This document shows positions 51,075 to 63,599 of a stretch of 64,000 bases of DNA, piece after piece. The stretch comes from Diphasiastrum complanatum (Eukaryota; Streptophyta; Lycopodiopsida; Lycopodiales; Lycopodiaceae). The notes below the pieces were generated by a model. That model did not search any database, was not told the origin of the DNA, and saw only the letters and a program-made list of their open reading frames with translations. The position numbers and the translations under genes are program-made. The stretch covers positions 35,517,648-35,581,647 of the forward strand of contig CM055101.1 of NCBI GenBank assembly GCA_029204225.1, given 5' to 3'. The stretch's first letter is position 1. The number at the start of each line of letters is the position of its first letter.

Positions 51075-51542
51075 GTTCACCATTTCCAACACAACTGGCC
51101 AAAGATTCATTCAAAGCATAGCTGGGGCACGGACGTAGAAGCCAAAAGGGCTCTAGTCCTCTTTTCAATGCAATATCTCAAGTGCCCAGATCCCACCATT
51201 TGTGTGACAATTATATTCGCCCACGATCTGGAGTTTTTGCTGTGGGTCCCCACCAAATGGGACGATTTTTTGCCACCTCTATTCTTTGAACCAAATAAAG
51301 CCCTGATGGTGTTTGACAAGTTAGAGGACCAGCTCCCAGTGGCCAAATTATATTACAAAGCAGCCATGATAGGACCTCCTTGGCCAAATAAATTTCAAAC
51401 ATGGATTGCCCAATTTTTGTTGGAGGATGTTCACAAAGTATTTCTCCCATCGGCCAAACACAGCTTCGATCGCATCAAATTTATGGAACATGTTACAAGT
51501 TATTTAATAAGGCATTGTCGTGAAACCCACAGACCATACTAG
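51075..51542 (+). CDS. Unrecognised ORF, 155 codons open
   Basis: The frame is open from 51075 to the TAG at 51540-51542; the first Met is at 51168 (MQYLKCPDPTICVTIIFAHD). Upstream codons read HSWGTDVEAKRALVLFS, which continue smoothly, so the real start may be earlier or in a lost exon. The protein has aromatic-rich stretches such as FLLWVPTKWDDFLPPLFFEP and PPWPNKFQTWIAQFLL, then LIRHCRETHRPY. I do not recognise a domain. It lies between a Copia element and an LTR, so a transposon origin is likely. It is longer and less repetitive than neighbouring chance frames, hence listed. Confidence 0.45.
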   Translation, partial: VHHFQHNWPKIHSKHSWGTDVEAKRALVLFSMQYLKCPDPTICVTIIFAHDLEFLLWVPTKWDDFLPPLFFEPNKALMVFDKLEDQLPVAKLYYKAAMIGPPWPNKFQTWIAQFLLEDVHKVFLPSAKHSFDRIKFMEHVTSYLIRHCRETHRPY

Positions 51543-51731
51543 TGTCATGTACTTTTAGTACATCCATGCTTATACATGCAAGATAATATCCAATGTATGC
51601 TTTGTAGGCCCAAGAGGAGCTATTAGCCTTAAGAACAAGGTGGTTCCCTCTTTAGGCCCTCCAAACTAACTAATAAGGATAACAGGCCAATAAGGGCCTA
51701 ACGTAGTTTAAATACTCTTAACAAGGGCTAA
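51543..51731. other. No feature seen
   Basis: Short spacer; it lacks the PBS that would be expected if the adjacent LTR were a 5' LTR. Confidence 0.4.
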
Positions 51732-52244
51732 TGTAGTGGGTTTCTTTCCTTGCGTAACCTGAATCCAAGATCTAGTCAATCTAGCATCAAAGAGACAGAG
51801 TTAGTTGTCACGCGGAGGTTCGTTCCCATGAGAGCGATAGTATAGTTCAGATTTCAACATGAATGGAGGATCTAACACTAACATCCATTACACTAAGCAT
51901 TAACACTACATCTATTAACCCTAAATCCACAACAGTGATAAAAACTTACTCTTCTCTCTCTCCCTTTCTCTCTCACAAAAAGCTTAAGAAATAGCAATCC
52001 CAATAATGATCAAATCCAACAATTAGAAGTCCTTTTATTTGCAACATTAAAAGTCCCGCAAAAAGGTCAACAATTTTTGCGACACTAAAAGTCCCGCAAA
52101 AAGGCCTAAAGTCCTTTTATTAACATTCTAATTAATCAAATAACTATGTGATCATTGGGTTGGACTTACACACGCAGGGTGCCAAATCCCTCTCACTAAT
52201 TAACTAGGGTTAGGGTTGCATTGGGATCCGCAAACCCTCCAACA
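51732..52244 (-). mobile_element. 3' LTR (minus strand) of the same Gypsy family as 28387-29143
   Basis: Reverse-complemented, it starts TGTTGGAGGGTTTGCGGATC and ends CCACTACA like the LTR at 28387. It is 513 bp instead of 757. The middle, including the TATA box, is gone, and a CCTTTTTGCGGGACTTTTA unit is present twice where the other copy has one. A purine tract on its internal side marks it as a 3' LTR. Confidence 0.85.
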
Positions 52245-52246
52245 AT

Positions 52247-52262
52247 ATCCCCCACCAAAACT
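52247..52262 (-). other. Polypurine-tract candidate
   Basis: On the minus strand TTTGGTGGGGGATATTG leads into the LTR start. G-rich tracts at this position prime plus-strand DNA synthesis in LTR elements. Confidence 0.5.
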
Positions 52263-53600
52263 GGTGGCGGTCCCACATTTCAAGCTTGCAATGCCAATTC
52301 TGATGGAGGAGCATTGCGCCTTCAGCAAGATTGGTGTTGGTTGTGGTTATAACCTACCCATGGAAGCGCGTGACCCTGCATGAAGCATGAAGCTCATTTT
52401 CCTTCTCTGTCTCTCGCTCTCTCGTGATGGAGGATCGTGGATTTGAAGCTTGATGAACGGCAGCAGTTAGGAGTTTTTCACCTCTTCTTCTTTTGAATTT
52501 TTTAGGGTTTTAGATTAGAAGAGGGTTGCATGCCTCAAAAGTTATTTATGGCTTTTGTTCAGTTAACAGGGTTTGCATGGGATTTTTTCCTTGTGCTATC
52601 CAAGTAAACCTTTAGAGATTTAAATACCTTGGATTGTTTTGCATGCAAGGGGAGCTTGTGATTTGTAATAGACATTACATCATCGGCTACTCTTCTAGTA
52701 ACTGCATAGACAATAATTAGGATTTGTAATGGGATAACAATAAGAAAAACCTTTATGTTGATTTAGGAAGAAGATTTTGTAAAATCTGACTGAATCAATG
52801 GGTGAGAATAATTATTGATTCTCCAAGCCATTCGTGACGATATAATTTTTGCTATCCTAACAGTTTGTCTATGAATTTGATTCATAGATTTAGGATGGAC
52901 GGCAAGTTATTCGTTTCTCATGGGTTACCTTCCAAAACGGTACCCTGTTCAAGGAAATTTAATTTTTTTAGTACTATGCTTGTAGATGGTTTAACTTTGG
53001 AGCATGTGTTCTCCCTGGAATTAAAGTTAAAGAATTTTTTTTTTTTTATAATCCATACCAATATTTTCCTTTTCATTCTCGAAAAATAAAACTTTGGGGA
53101 ATTGGTTATTTCACTCTAAATGATTTTGGTCATTGGGGGATGAGCAAATCTGAGTTTTGGTAAGATACTTGTCAAAGCTGAATTCGATTGAACTAATAGA
53201 ACATAAATTGTACCGGAATCCAAATTTGGTGGATTTTCCATTAGTATACTTTCAAAGTATGTTATAATTAGCCGACTTTGACGGAGTAATACTAAATCTA
53301 GTTTAATGAAAAGGGAAAATGAATTACCATTTACTACATGTTCACGAAAAATTCTTATACCTTAGTAGATGGAATTTTTCAGGAGACCGAAAAATCTAAG
53401 GGAAGAAGAAATGGACACCTCTGTTAGTAAGTGAGTTTGGGTTATGTAATTTGGATTTTTGGATAGTCCCTACAAAAAAGTTGCATAATACCAGTTATGG
53501 AGAAATTCCATAATAAAAGTGATTAATGGATGTTATTTAATTGAATTATTGTTTAATATCAGGTATAACCATGAGAATGACCGTAAATTCAGACAAAGTG
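52263..53600. other. No gene seen
   Basis: AT-rich; could be internal sequence of the minus-strand Gypsy element, but no domain is recognisable. Confidence 0.4.
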
Positions 53601-53639
53601 TATGGGTTATTGAAGATATGTCCGAGGCTGACAAGACCC

Positions 53640-54380
53640 ACCATCTCGTGTCTAGAATATAGTCTTAGACCCGGTGAGCAATAGACAGCTACATGCCCAA
53701 TGACTTCGACTCAACTATTCGGGCGGCTGAAATGGTCTGTGATTATGAGACAGCATTGGCGCCAACTGCTTCCTCAACCTCAGCAAGAGTATTTAGTGGA
53801 TCCAGACCGAGTCCGAGCTTCTTTTCAAGAGGGAACTCAGTTTTAAATGGCAACCAAGCCTTGAGTAGCGTAAACAGATTCCCAGCAAGAACAAGGTTTG
53901 GCAACCAAGGCAACAGTGGAGGAAACACTTTTTAGAGAAGGAAGGAACAACCTTGGACCTTCAGCTAGTCACAGCAATAGCTCACCAAAGGTGGGCAATT
54001 CCATGCGCTGCTTTAACTGTCAACAACAAGGTCACTCATGGAGGTCCTGTCCCAAGCCGTTGAACAAACAAATCATGGTGGCGACCAGGGTATTTGATAA
54101 GATGGAAAGAGAGGCATTCGATCAAGAAGATGGTGAACATGATGACGAAGAAGACCCAGAAACGAGTTTGACGGAATCTGATCTGAATGCCTTACAACAA
54201 ATAGGGGCACTTTGCGGCTTATCATGAACATCTCATGGTGACTCCTGCAAGAGGATCAAAGTTATTGTACCTGAAAGGTTGTATCCAATAAAAGATCATT
54301 CACTTCATGGTAGACCTGGGAGCATCGCATAACTACTTGTCAGAAGGCCTGGCATAACTACTTGTCAGAAGGCCTGGCAG
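53640..54380 (+). pseudogene. Gypsy gag zinc knuckle and protease relic
   Basis: The plus strand reads MPNDFDSTIRAAEMVCDYET, the end of a gag domain, then a Ser/Gly/Asn-rich linker. After a frame change it reads MRCFNCQQQGHSWRSCPKPL, a C-x2-C-x4-H-x4-C zinc knuckle (54005-54055). An acidic stretch is followed by LYLKGCIQ, then IIHFMVDLGASHNYLSEGLA, a retroviral-type protease active-site region with DLGA where DSGA is usual. A 25-bp tandem duplication (54328-54377) breaks the protease right after the active site. RT does not follow. This fragment differs from the other gag relics and is a separate element. Confidence 0.82.
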
Positions 54381-56285
54381 GGACTCTCACTTCAATCACA
54401 TACTTTCAACCATGCTTACTTCAAGAATTTTGCAGCAATGATGGGGAGTGTCATTAAACAAGGATAAGAAAAATAAGGATTTGCTTTTATTGTGAAAATA
54501 AGGACATTGGCAAAATTGGTGTTGCAAGAAGAAAGCCGAGTTACTAGGGAACAAGAAAGAGAAGCAATGAGCGACCTCTATTGATAATTGATCAATAACC
54601 ATATTTTCTTATGTTTTGAAGACAAAATTGATTTATCTTCCAATCATTAGAATTGAGTCTATTAAGCGCCCCATCTATACTAAGGATGCTATGAATCAAG
54701 CTTTAGACGAGGCTTGTGATTCAACAACATTACATTGAAGCATAAGATTCTATGGGACATTAAACTTGTGTCGAGGACCTACAATAAATTTAACTAACCA
54801 CCAATCTAGTTCCCTGAAAAGATGTTTATTTATACAAAAATAGGAAATAAACATAAATATTAGCTTGTTATCATAATAATTACACGTGCACTTTGTTATC
54901 ATCTCTACCATGCAAGTTTGGCACATGATGGTAGGAGACTTGCTCTTACAAGCATGCATCTATTTTGTTGCTACAATGCCGACGACTTTTATTATAATGA
55001 AACTCGAGTGCATTAGACATTCAGCTTTCATGCAAGCAAAATTGCCATTTTAGAAAGGCTCAAATGTCTACAAAGTTGGCTTATGTCGTGCATCTCAAAT
55101 CATGGTCTACTATTTTAGAAAGACTTGGCTATTCATCAATAGTACTCCAAGATTATGCATGTCCACTCAAGGTCTTCCAAGTAGGTAGGCCTTTGGTATA
55201 TTGTAGGTAGCCCTTATATTTTTAGGGCTCTTAATTTTCAAGCACTTCTTTTAACTTTGATTTCTTCACAAACTTTTTTGATGACTTAAGCACCAAAACT
55301 CCATGTTAAACTTTCATCATAGTAGTAATATGTTCCCCCACAAAAGAAAGGCAAAGTCCAAGAAAGGGAATGATATGGAGGATCGTATATTGAACCACCA
55401 TTGTCCTACCAATGGTGGGCTCCCAGATATCTAAGGGTGGGGAGTTAATATGCCATCCTAGTGAGATGGTGTTCAACCACTCTCACACTCTTACATGTTT
55501 TCTGCACCATGATTGACAAGTCAGTCAGGTGCGGAATATGCTAATCTGAATGATACTAGCAAAATTTTGATAATTGGATATTATTGAACTACACTATAAT
55601 AGATGTATAGACAACCTAAGTTGGTTATATCTTTTTAACTTTTGCATACAAAATCTACAAGTTCTAGCAAACTTAGGAATTGCTAGAGAGAGTCTTGTCT
55701 TGTAGAATTTTTAAAGGCAACCACTTAACAAGGTGATCCAAAAGACTACAAGGAGAGCAGCTTTGTTGTGAACTTTGGAATATAACGAAAATGATCTCAA
55801 GCGAAGCAGCTTTGTGTTGCACTTTGGAATATACCATAAAAAAAGATCTTGAAATTCGAATAAAAAGTGAATGCATGTTCTAACTCAAACTCATGTAAAA
55901 GAGACAAGAAAAATAAAAATAAAAATAAATTTTTTTTAACTCAATCAAACCCATGAGAAGAGGAAAAAATTAAGAAAGAAATGAATGCAATTTTTAACTG
56001 AAACCCATGTAAAAGAGACAAAGTAAAAGAAAGAAAAGGGAATGCATTTTTTTTAACTCAATCAAACCCACTCAAAAGAAACAGAAGGCACGACATTTGT
56101 TGAGAATATGATGAGACACCTTACGAGCATATGACATATGATGTCAACGGCACATAAGTATCGATGTCCTTCCAAAAAGCAAGATTTCAAAGATGATCTA
56201 ATCCAGGAGAAGGTTTTCAAGAATCTCAACACTACCTTATAGAGACCGATAGATATGTGTGTCTGTGTGTGCACTGTCACTGAGT

Positions 56286-56288
<3 letters not shown>
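54381..56288. other. No gene seen
   Basis: AT-rich sequence with no recognised domain. A repeated GAGCAGCTTTG-TG-ACTTTGGAATATA unit occurs twice (55754 and 55805). Three ACTCAATCAAACCCA or AACTGAAACCCATG variants occur between 55930 and 56070. Confidence 0.4.

Positions 56289-56341
<53 letters not shown>
56289..56341 (+). repeat. (GA)26 microsatellite
   Basis: A 53-bp AG run, the shortest of the long dinucleotide tracts, about 3 kb upstream of the PIN start codon. Confidence 0.95.
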
Positions 56342-56345
<4 letters not shown>

Positions 56346-56993
56346 AACTTTATCTGTGCAAAGTGCAACAAAATGTACACTTATGGGAGGGGGGCAGATG
56401 GGAGGCTCCTTTTTGGAAAATAGGGAATGGTGGTATGGGGACCTTTTGGGAGTTGGGACCAGCAGAGCAGGAGGCCTGGCCTATCTGGACACACATGGGG
56501 TCATTTGGGACCGCGCATGGGATGTTCTGACCCCCTCTGATAATGGGTATGGGTATAAGCCCGACCGGCGGGGCCCGCCGGAATGCTGACATGGCGCAGC
56601 AAACGGCAGCGCCGGCTCTGGGTCTGGAGGTGCGCCGGCAGAGATGGGCGGCGGAGACCCGCCGGGTATTTGTTTTGTCCTGTGGGTCTACCCTGCGGTC
56701 GCCCGACGAGGACCCCCCCGCCCAGGCCTGCGTTTTGACGGCCTCCCCGTCGATTTTCTCTTCATTGCAATGTTTTTTGTTGTAGGCTTTTCCAACTGAA
56801 ACGTGATTAATGGGAAAATCCTAATGTACCCTTCAAAGTTGAGTGAAATCGTTAGGATTGAAGGGCGATGCTGCTTTGCACCTTTCACCATGAAATTGTA
56901 TCTGCCCTTCAAAACAAAGGCCTGAGGTCTGCAAAGCTGGGGTTTAAAGCCCGCTGCCTGCCACCGTAGGATGGGAACGGAGCGTCTCGATTC

Positions 56994-57050
56994 TGCCACG
57001 TGGCAAAATGTGGTCGATAAAAAGCTTGCAAGTGGCCGATCTGACACGTG
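56994..57050. promoter_or_regulatory. Two G-boxes (CACGTG) 48 bp apart
   Basis: TGCCACGTGGCA (56994-57005) is a 12-bp palindrome around CACGTG, and GACACGTGGC holds the second (57045-57050). Both carry the CACGTGGC core bound by plant bZIP and bHLH factors. They lie about 2.3 kb upstream of the PIN start codon. Regulation of PIN by them is inference from position. Confidence 0.5.
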
Positions 57051-57173
57051 GCGGGCATCCAAGTGGGAGGGCGCGAAAGGCGTGGTGCAAGCAGGGAGCG
57101 TAGAAGGGGACAGCAGAAACTAGGCAGTAGAGTACAAGCAACAGGGAAAAAAGGCATAGATTTGATTGGTAGC

Positions 57174-57203
57174 ATCGCCATCGCCATCGCCACCGCCATC
57201 GCT
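57174..57203. repeat. (ATCGCC)5 hexamer repeat
   Basis: Three perfect and two imperfect units. The surroundings (56500-57750) are richer in GC than most of the window, as expected for a promoter or leader region, but no exon was identified. Confidence 0.7.
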
Positions 57204-58913
57204 AGCTGAAGCCTTAGCTTGCTTGGATATGGGTTTTTCTTCTTCTTCTTCCTCATAGTTTTATGTTTTCTATGCATATAATTATTAGTAGTAGAAGCAG
57301 AAGAGACTGATCATTGATCCAAATCATAGAATCATAGATAGATCATAGATTTGTGAGTATGCGAGAGGTAGCTAGATCTAGATGTCTATGCAGGAGTTGG
57401 GCTGGTGAGATATAGAGGTGAGAGGGGTGAGAGTAGCTATTATAGCGTGTGCACGTTTTTGCGTGCTTGGGAAAGAGGAAGTATATAGGCAATGTGTGTG
57501 CATGGCAGCAGAAAAAGACGAGGGACAGAAAGTAGACGGGAATAGAAATTGAGAGGTGGTTGTGGAAGGTGTGGACATCTATGTAGATGCCTGTGTTTTG
57601 TGTAGCTACGATGAAGACGTGGATGATAGATCTCTGAGGGCTGAGCTAGGGAGAGGACGAGGACGGATATTGAGCTGAAAATGCGAGCGAAAAGCGAAGG
57701 TGGCCTATAGAGTGTAGAGTGTGGTGGATCCTCGGTGGGTGGCTGGACACTGGACATGTAGAAGCGTGATAGGATAAGAAGCTACAACGCTTGTGCATGC
57801 GTTGATATTTTGTGGGTTGAGCTGGCTAATACTAGCTCTGCTTAAATCAATGCATTTGCGGACAGTAAGATCTAGCTTGCGATTTTGGAATGAAAACATT
57901 GTGATGAAGCCATTGATGCAATGACTTATTATACAAAATCTCAGTGCTGAAATAGATTTGGCGATTGGCAAGAAATCAGGCTGTTGATAGTAGCAAACCT
58001 TAACTTTTGGTTAATGTAGGATGGTTTCGCAAGAGTTTGCAGACATCACTGACTCACTGAGAGCATAGTACTGTCACCAGGGTCCTTTTTTAAGTGTAGG
58101 ACCATCTTAGAGATGCTCATTCTGTGACAGTTTATCAAAAAAGTCTTCCTCTCGGGAATTTTTGGCATCATCTGGAGTATATATTCTGTGATTACCCTAC
58201 CTATCTGAGAAAATCTCAATCGAGTGCAAATTTCCAGGTTTACTAAAACTTGAATATCTCTTCTGCTAAACTTCTATGTGTTGGTTCAACCTGTTGCTTT
58301 CAATGTTGAAGAAGATGTTTGTTTGGAGACGAGTAGCATTGTTTGTTCGACGCTAGGTGGTTTTGCACAAGTATTTTTACGACATTTTTGTATAGGCCCG
58401 CACAACACGTTGCGAATAGCTGGATAATTGAACTAGCTTTCAAGTATCCTTGTTTTGTAAAAAATCAATAGAGATCCCAAGTGTTGCACGTTCTACACAC
58501 CCGGTTTTACCAATTTCAGCCCCTGCATGAGTTCGCATTGAGATGTATGATGTATTGTACTCGCTCAGCGCGGGATTGAATGCATGACCACTCCGTTGCA
58601 ATCATTCCTCATTCCCAGTAGGCTGGTTTTATTCGTATGTTCGGAGCTTTTTGTTTTTCAGAGCTGCAATAAAGTGCTTTTATTGTCAAATGAGACGTTC
58701 AACCATATCTTCATAAATGAAGTATTCTCTTCAAATCCTTTTTATCTCTTTGATCATGTCTGCTCGCATGGTTAAATGAATCATTACCCTTAACGGATGT
58801 ACGTTTCTGCTGTGAGATTCAAGCATGCAGTTGGGCTTCTGAAATCTTGCATCATTTGCTCAGCACACAGCACTTTCCTAGTTGTAACAGCACCATAGTT
58901 CTGTGCATCCGAC

Positions 58914-58920
58914 TATATAA
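58914..58920 (+). promoter_or_regulatory. TATA-box candidate for the PIN gene
   Basis: TATATAAG lies 451 bp before the start codon, which would give a leader of about 420 nt. An alternative is a start further upstream with a leader intron. No transcript evidence is available. Confidence 0.4.
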
Positions 58921-59370
58921 GCTCGTGATCTTGCTACAGCGATGAGAACATTCTCTACTTGAAGCCAGAAACTCATTAAAGATTGGAGGATCATCTGAGT
59001 AAATAGTTAAAGAATCAGCTCAAGAATTCGTAAATCTTGCTTTGAGAGCTCAACCGACTTGAAACTCTTTCATGAATCATGATGAAGGAAATGTATCTCC
59101 AACTGCCATGCCGGATGGACGTGTCCAGGAAAGGAGCATATGACGAGTGTGAGAACTGATGGGTGTATTGTTGGAGCTTATGCGCGCATACTCTGAGCTT
59201 AGGAGTTTTGAGTCTTTTTGATGAGCGTATTATTCATATGCTCTTGTTTCAATTTCTAATAGTTATTTGCCGTCAGTAATCTTGCCATCAGAAAAACTGA
59301 TCGGTAAAATACTGGCTTTACTCATTTCTCATCAGTCTGCAGCTTAGCAAGTGTTAACTACAATTTTAAG

Positions 59371-62300
59371 ATGATTAGTGGTGAAGATCTGTACAAAGTT
59401 CTTAGTGCAGTGGTACCGCTTTATGTTGCCATGATTTTGGCCTATGGCTCTGTTAGATGGTGGAAAATTTTGACTCCAGAACAGTGTGGAGGCATCAACC
59501 GCTTTGTAGCCATCTTTGCTGTTCCTTTCTTGTCCTTCCACATCATTGCTTCTAATGATCCTTACAAAATGAATCCCAAGTTTATAGCAGCGGATAGTTT
59601 GCAGAAAATTGTTATCCTTATAATGCTGGGGCTGTGGGCAAGGTTTTCGCGTAATGGTAGCTTGGAGTGGATGATAACACTCTTCATGCTAGCCACTCTT
59701 CCTAACACGCTTGTCATGGGAATACCGCTTCTAGCTGCCATGTATGGAGCCGATTCTGGGAGCCTTGTTGTTCAAGCTGTTGTCCTTCAATGCATTATTT
59801 GGTACACGCTACTGCTTTTCCTCTACGAGTTCCGTAGTGCAAGGATTCTAATCTCGCAGCAGTTTCCCGAGACAGCTGCTTCCATAGTATCTTTCAAGGT
59901 GGAGTCGGATGTGATGTCCCTTGACGGTAGAGAGCCCGTGCAGACAGAAGCAGAGGTAAAAGATAATGGAAAAATTCATGTAACAGTAAGGAAGTCTACT
60001 TCTTCTCAATCCCATTGCATGTTGTCTCCCAGGAGATCCCTTGCATCAATGCCTTCCTCCAAGGCAATCACGCCCAGGCCATCCAACCTTACAGGTGCAG
60101 AAATATATTCTATACAGTCGTCCAGAAACTTAACCCCCAGAGAATCCAGCTTCAGCTACATGGATTTCAACCCTATGAACGTTGCAAAACCAGTAGCGAG
60201 TAGTCCTCGGCAGTCTAACTTTACAGCATCTGATGTATATTCCCTCCATTCTTCCAGAGGTCCAACTCCAAGAACCTCAAATTTCACGGAAGAAAATTCC
60301 AAGGATCTTCATGCTCCTGACAACAAGGTGTTTCCTATGCGTTCTTACTACACTGGTGCAGCAGGGGGCCACACGTATGCCTCCAGGCCTCACGGAAGCG
60401 GCGGAGGGCCAGTCGATGCAAGTCATGCTGGCCGTGGAAATTTTCCTTGCAGTATGGGATCGCCCAAGTCTCAAAGCACGAAGAAATCCGTCGATCCAAG
60501 AGCTTCTGCAAAGCTCGAGGAGGAGTCCAAAGAGTCCCATATGTTTTTGTGGGGATCTGGTGCCTCTGCAGTTCCAGAGGGAGCTCAAGCATTTGTACCA
60601 GCTGGTGAGGCCTCTAGGCAAGAAAACGACGTGAAGATCATTGTTGGATTGCCCAACCAGTCAGTTACCGCTATGGTCGGTAAGAGCTGACTGCCTTTTT
60701 TGAACAAAACATTTTAAAAGCAATACTTTTTGTCCATTTCTCCTACATGAAGTATATTAAAGTACTTCTACAATTTAATCACGTTGTATATTGGCTTTTT
60801 TTGTTGTCTTACAAGGCATTGGATCAATTTTCTCTTTAGAGAATCTCGCTGTGCAACCATCAATGTACTTATCTGTGTATTATATTGCGCTAAGGAATAC
60901 TTTCATTCCTTTACTTCAGTAAAAGTTTTCATTTGTTGGATCGCTTTAAAGATATAACTCCCAACGTTTGATCATTGCTTTGACACGGTTGAAGCATGCT
61001 GATTTATGGTGTCGAATTTCTAGTTTCTGGTTGTTTCACTGAACTCTAATTTCAATTCTATTGATGAAAGCAGGAGAAAAATGCAATGGAAATGAGCGTG
61101 ATGATTTCAGTTTTGGAAACCGGGCAAGTTTTGGGGGAGATGACTACTACTCTGCTGATAAGGATGGCCCAAATCTGACAAAAATGAGATCGAGCTCGAC
61201 TGCTGAGCTTGCACCCAAAACACCTAGAAATGATATGCCACCAGCAACTGTAATGTCTAAGCTTATCTTTAGCATGGTTTGGAGAAAGCTTGTTCGAAAT
61301 CCAAACACTTACTCCAGCTTGTTGGGTATCGTCTGGGCTCTCGTTTCTTATAGGTCAGCTTTTCTGAAAAGCCTTGAAATATTTGTTATATAAGCTTATA
61401 GCCATCTATGTTGATATTTGGTTGAGATAGAGAAGTAGAAGTTGACAAGTGCTCATCATCTCATTTTTGGAATGCGTCCAATCTTTGTATTAATGTACTT
61501 GCCAATGTTTTCTTAGGGTGTTCAAGCGGGTATCTTTCAATCTTTGTATGCCTTTTGTTTCCAATCTGTTTTCATCTGCCTGTTTGGTGTTGGATTGAAC
61601 GGGAAATTTTGAGGTTCACGTGTGTCTGGCTTTCTCACTTGCCAACACTGCTTTTGCTATATTTCCCATTGTGATCGAATCAACAATGTCTTAATCTCTT
61701 GATCTGACTCTTATTTGTTGTTTAATCTTTCTATTCTAGGTGGCATGCAAAGATGCCTATTATCCTGGCGAACTCAATTGCAATAATTTCTAATGCCGGT
61801 CTTGGAATGGCTATGTTCAGTCTAGGTAAGAACGATCTTGATCCCGTTTCAAACCATGTCCGATAGCTTGTTTGGATTATCTTAATTCCGTTTCCAAGAT
61901 AATGTAGAGCCATGTTTGATAGTTCGTTTGGCAGCCTAGCGCCTGAATCACTGATTGAGTAGTTACCCAAACCAATTGGCAGGTCTTTTTATGGCATTGC
62001 AAAAGAGACTTTTGGCTTGTGGGACATCTTTATCGCTTTTTGGGATGGCGGTTCGCTTCCTTACTGGACCTGCAGTGATGGCAGCTGCTTCGATTGTTGT
62101 GGGAATGCGTGGTGTCAATCTTCGTGTATCAATTGTTCAGGTCGCATGTCGCTACACTTAACTTAATTGATGCTTTGAGTATTTTTTGGACAGAAACAAG
62201 TCCCTGTCCCAGGGCTTGTTTGAGTCTTGCAAAGAACAGAGGGCCTGGGATTTTTCACTCAAAATCTTTCCATAGTGATTCACTTTTCACCAGAGAATGT

Positions 62301-62786
62301 GCATCATCTCCGAACTTAAACTTTGAATTCTGTCACACATAGCCTGTGGGCTCAGGGTGGAATAATGCCCTGGGATCAAAAAGCAGTATTTTCTGCTGTG
62401 TGCAAAATACAAACCAAAAGCAGCAGGTTTTTACATGTGTGCTTGCACATTCTGAGTGTTTTGGGAAAATTACAATTCAGATAGCTGACATGAAATGTTC
62501 TTACACAGGCGGCGCTGCCTCAAGGGATCGTCCCTTTTGTATTTGCCAAGGAATACAATGTTCATCCGGATGTTCTCAGCACTGCGTAGGTTATCTGGCC
62601 ATATTTTAATTAATGCAGAGAGAGAGAGAGGAGAGGCAGCAAAAGTTCTATCTGCAAGTTGTGTTTTGCTTGTAAGCCATGTTGACATCTCTCATTTTTG
62701 AAATCCTGATAATTTGCAGGGTCATTTTTGGTATGCTTGTAGCTTTGCCAATCAATCTGGTCTACTATATATTACTGGGCCTTTGA
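59371..62786 (+). CDS. PIN: PIN-type auxin efflux carrier, canonical long-loop form
   Basis: Spliced coding exons are 59371-60679, 61074-61353, 61740-61825, 61983-62140, 62509-62585 and 62720-62786. All introns are GT-AG, phases agree, and the sum is 1977 bp (658 aa). Residues 1-160 hold the first membrane helices ([34 protein letters not shown]). Residues 163-500 form the long hydrophilic loop with TPRPS (234), TPRES (255), SPRQS (278) and TPRTS (299), the family's PINOID-type phosphosites, and MFLWGSGAS (391). NPNT is at 512. The C-terminal helices include [20 protein letters not shown] and VYYILLGL at the end. PIN proteins export auxin from cells at the plasma membrane, and a long loop indicates the canonical polar class. 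The start is the first Met, matching the family N-terminus. No lesion is seen. Confidence 0.96.
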
Positions 62787-63569
62787 AAATTAGATATTGA
62801 TCATTAGATCCAGGAGCGAGGAAGTTTTGATGAGGATGCACATCAATCTCAATCTATCTGTCAATTCAGTTTGGAAAAAGAAGAGAGCATGTTTGGCTGT
62901 AAGCAGTGCTAAAACGGGAGTGAGCCTTAGTAAAGTTCAGGCCTATCCTTTGCTAAAAGAAATGAAGTCGCAACCCTTTCAATTCAAGCTGAATCGGGAT
63001 AGCCAAATACTTAGGCACCTATAGTGTAATTACTCTTTTCGCAATGTAGTTCTGGTGTTGTGATATTTCAATTGACTGTCTTATGGATGTATATCATCAC
63101 GGCGTTGTTGGTAGAGCCCCATTGTAGCTAGTCCCAAATGGCCATACTTCTTTGTTCAAGAATCTTTTCATAATCTTGAGTAGAATGGAGAAGAGTCTGT
63201 ATCTTATCAGGCTTGTGAAAGATGTCCCTTTTGCACACGAATTGGAATGTAACACTATGAACGGTCTATGCAGGATAAATCATATTTTGGCAGTAATGCT
63301 TATAAACAAATAGTTGTAATAGTTCTTTGGATATTAGCCTTCAGTCAGTAAATTTTCAAATTTAATTAAAGCAAGAAGGTGTGAGTAGGTTTTTGTTTAT
63401 GTTTTGTGGATGCTGTACATTGATTCTACATGGTTACTTGATCCGCCACTTAACTGAATGGCCTTTTGGAAATGATTTTGTGGACTTGTTGCTCATAGCT
63501 GTTAAACTTCACCCAATTTGGGCCTTGTGGTGGTGACAGACTAGTATTATTCGGTTAGCTGGGAGAAAC
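62787..63569 (+). other. 3' untranslated region and downstream flank of PIN
   Basis: No gene is seen. The 3' UTR probably ends somewhere near 63270-63370, where A/T-rich GATAAATCATATT and AATTAAAGC words could serve polyadenylation. The exact site cannot be told. Confidence 0.45.
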
Positions 63570-63599
63570 TTAACTATTCCAATTTCCAAGTAGCAACAA

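Noticed and set aside
56909-57277. Minus-strand frames upstream of PIN (for example MHRKHKTMRKKKKKNPYPSK).
   Set aside because: Low-complexity composition in a GC-richer patch, several overlapping frames, no domain; more likely promoter or leader sequence.
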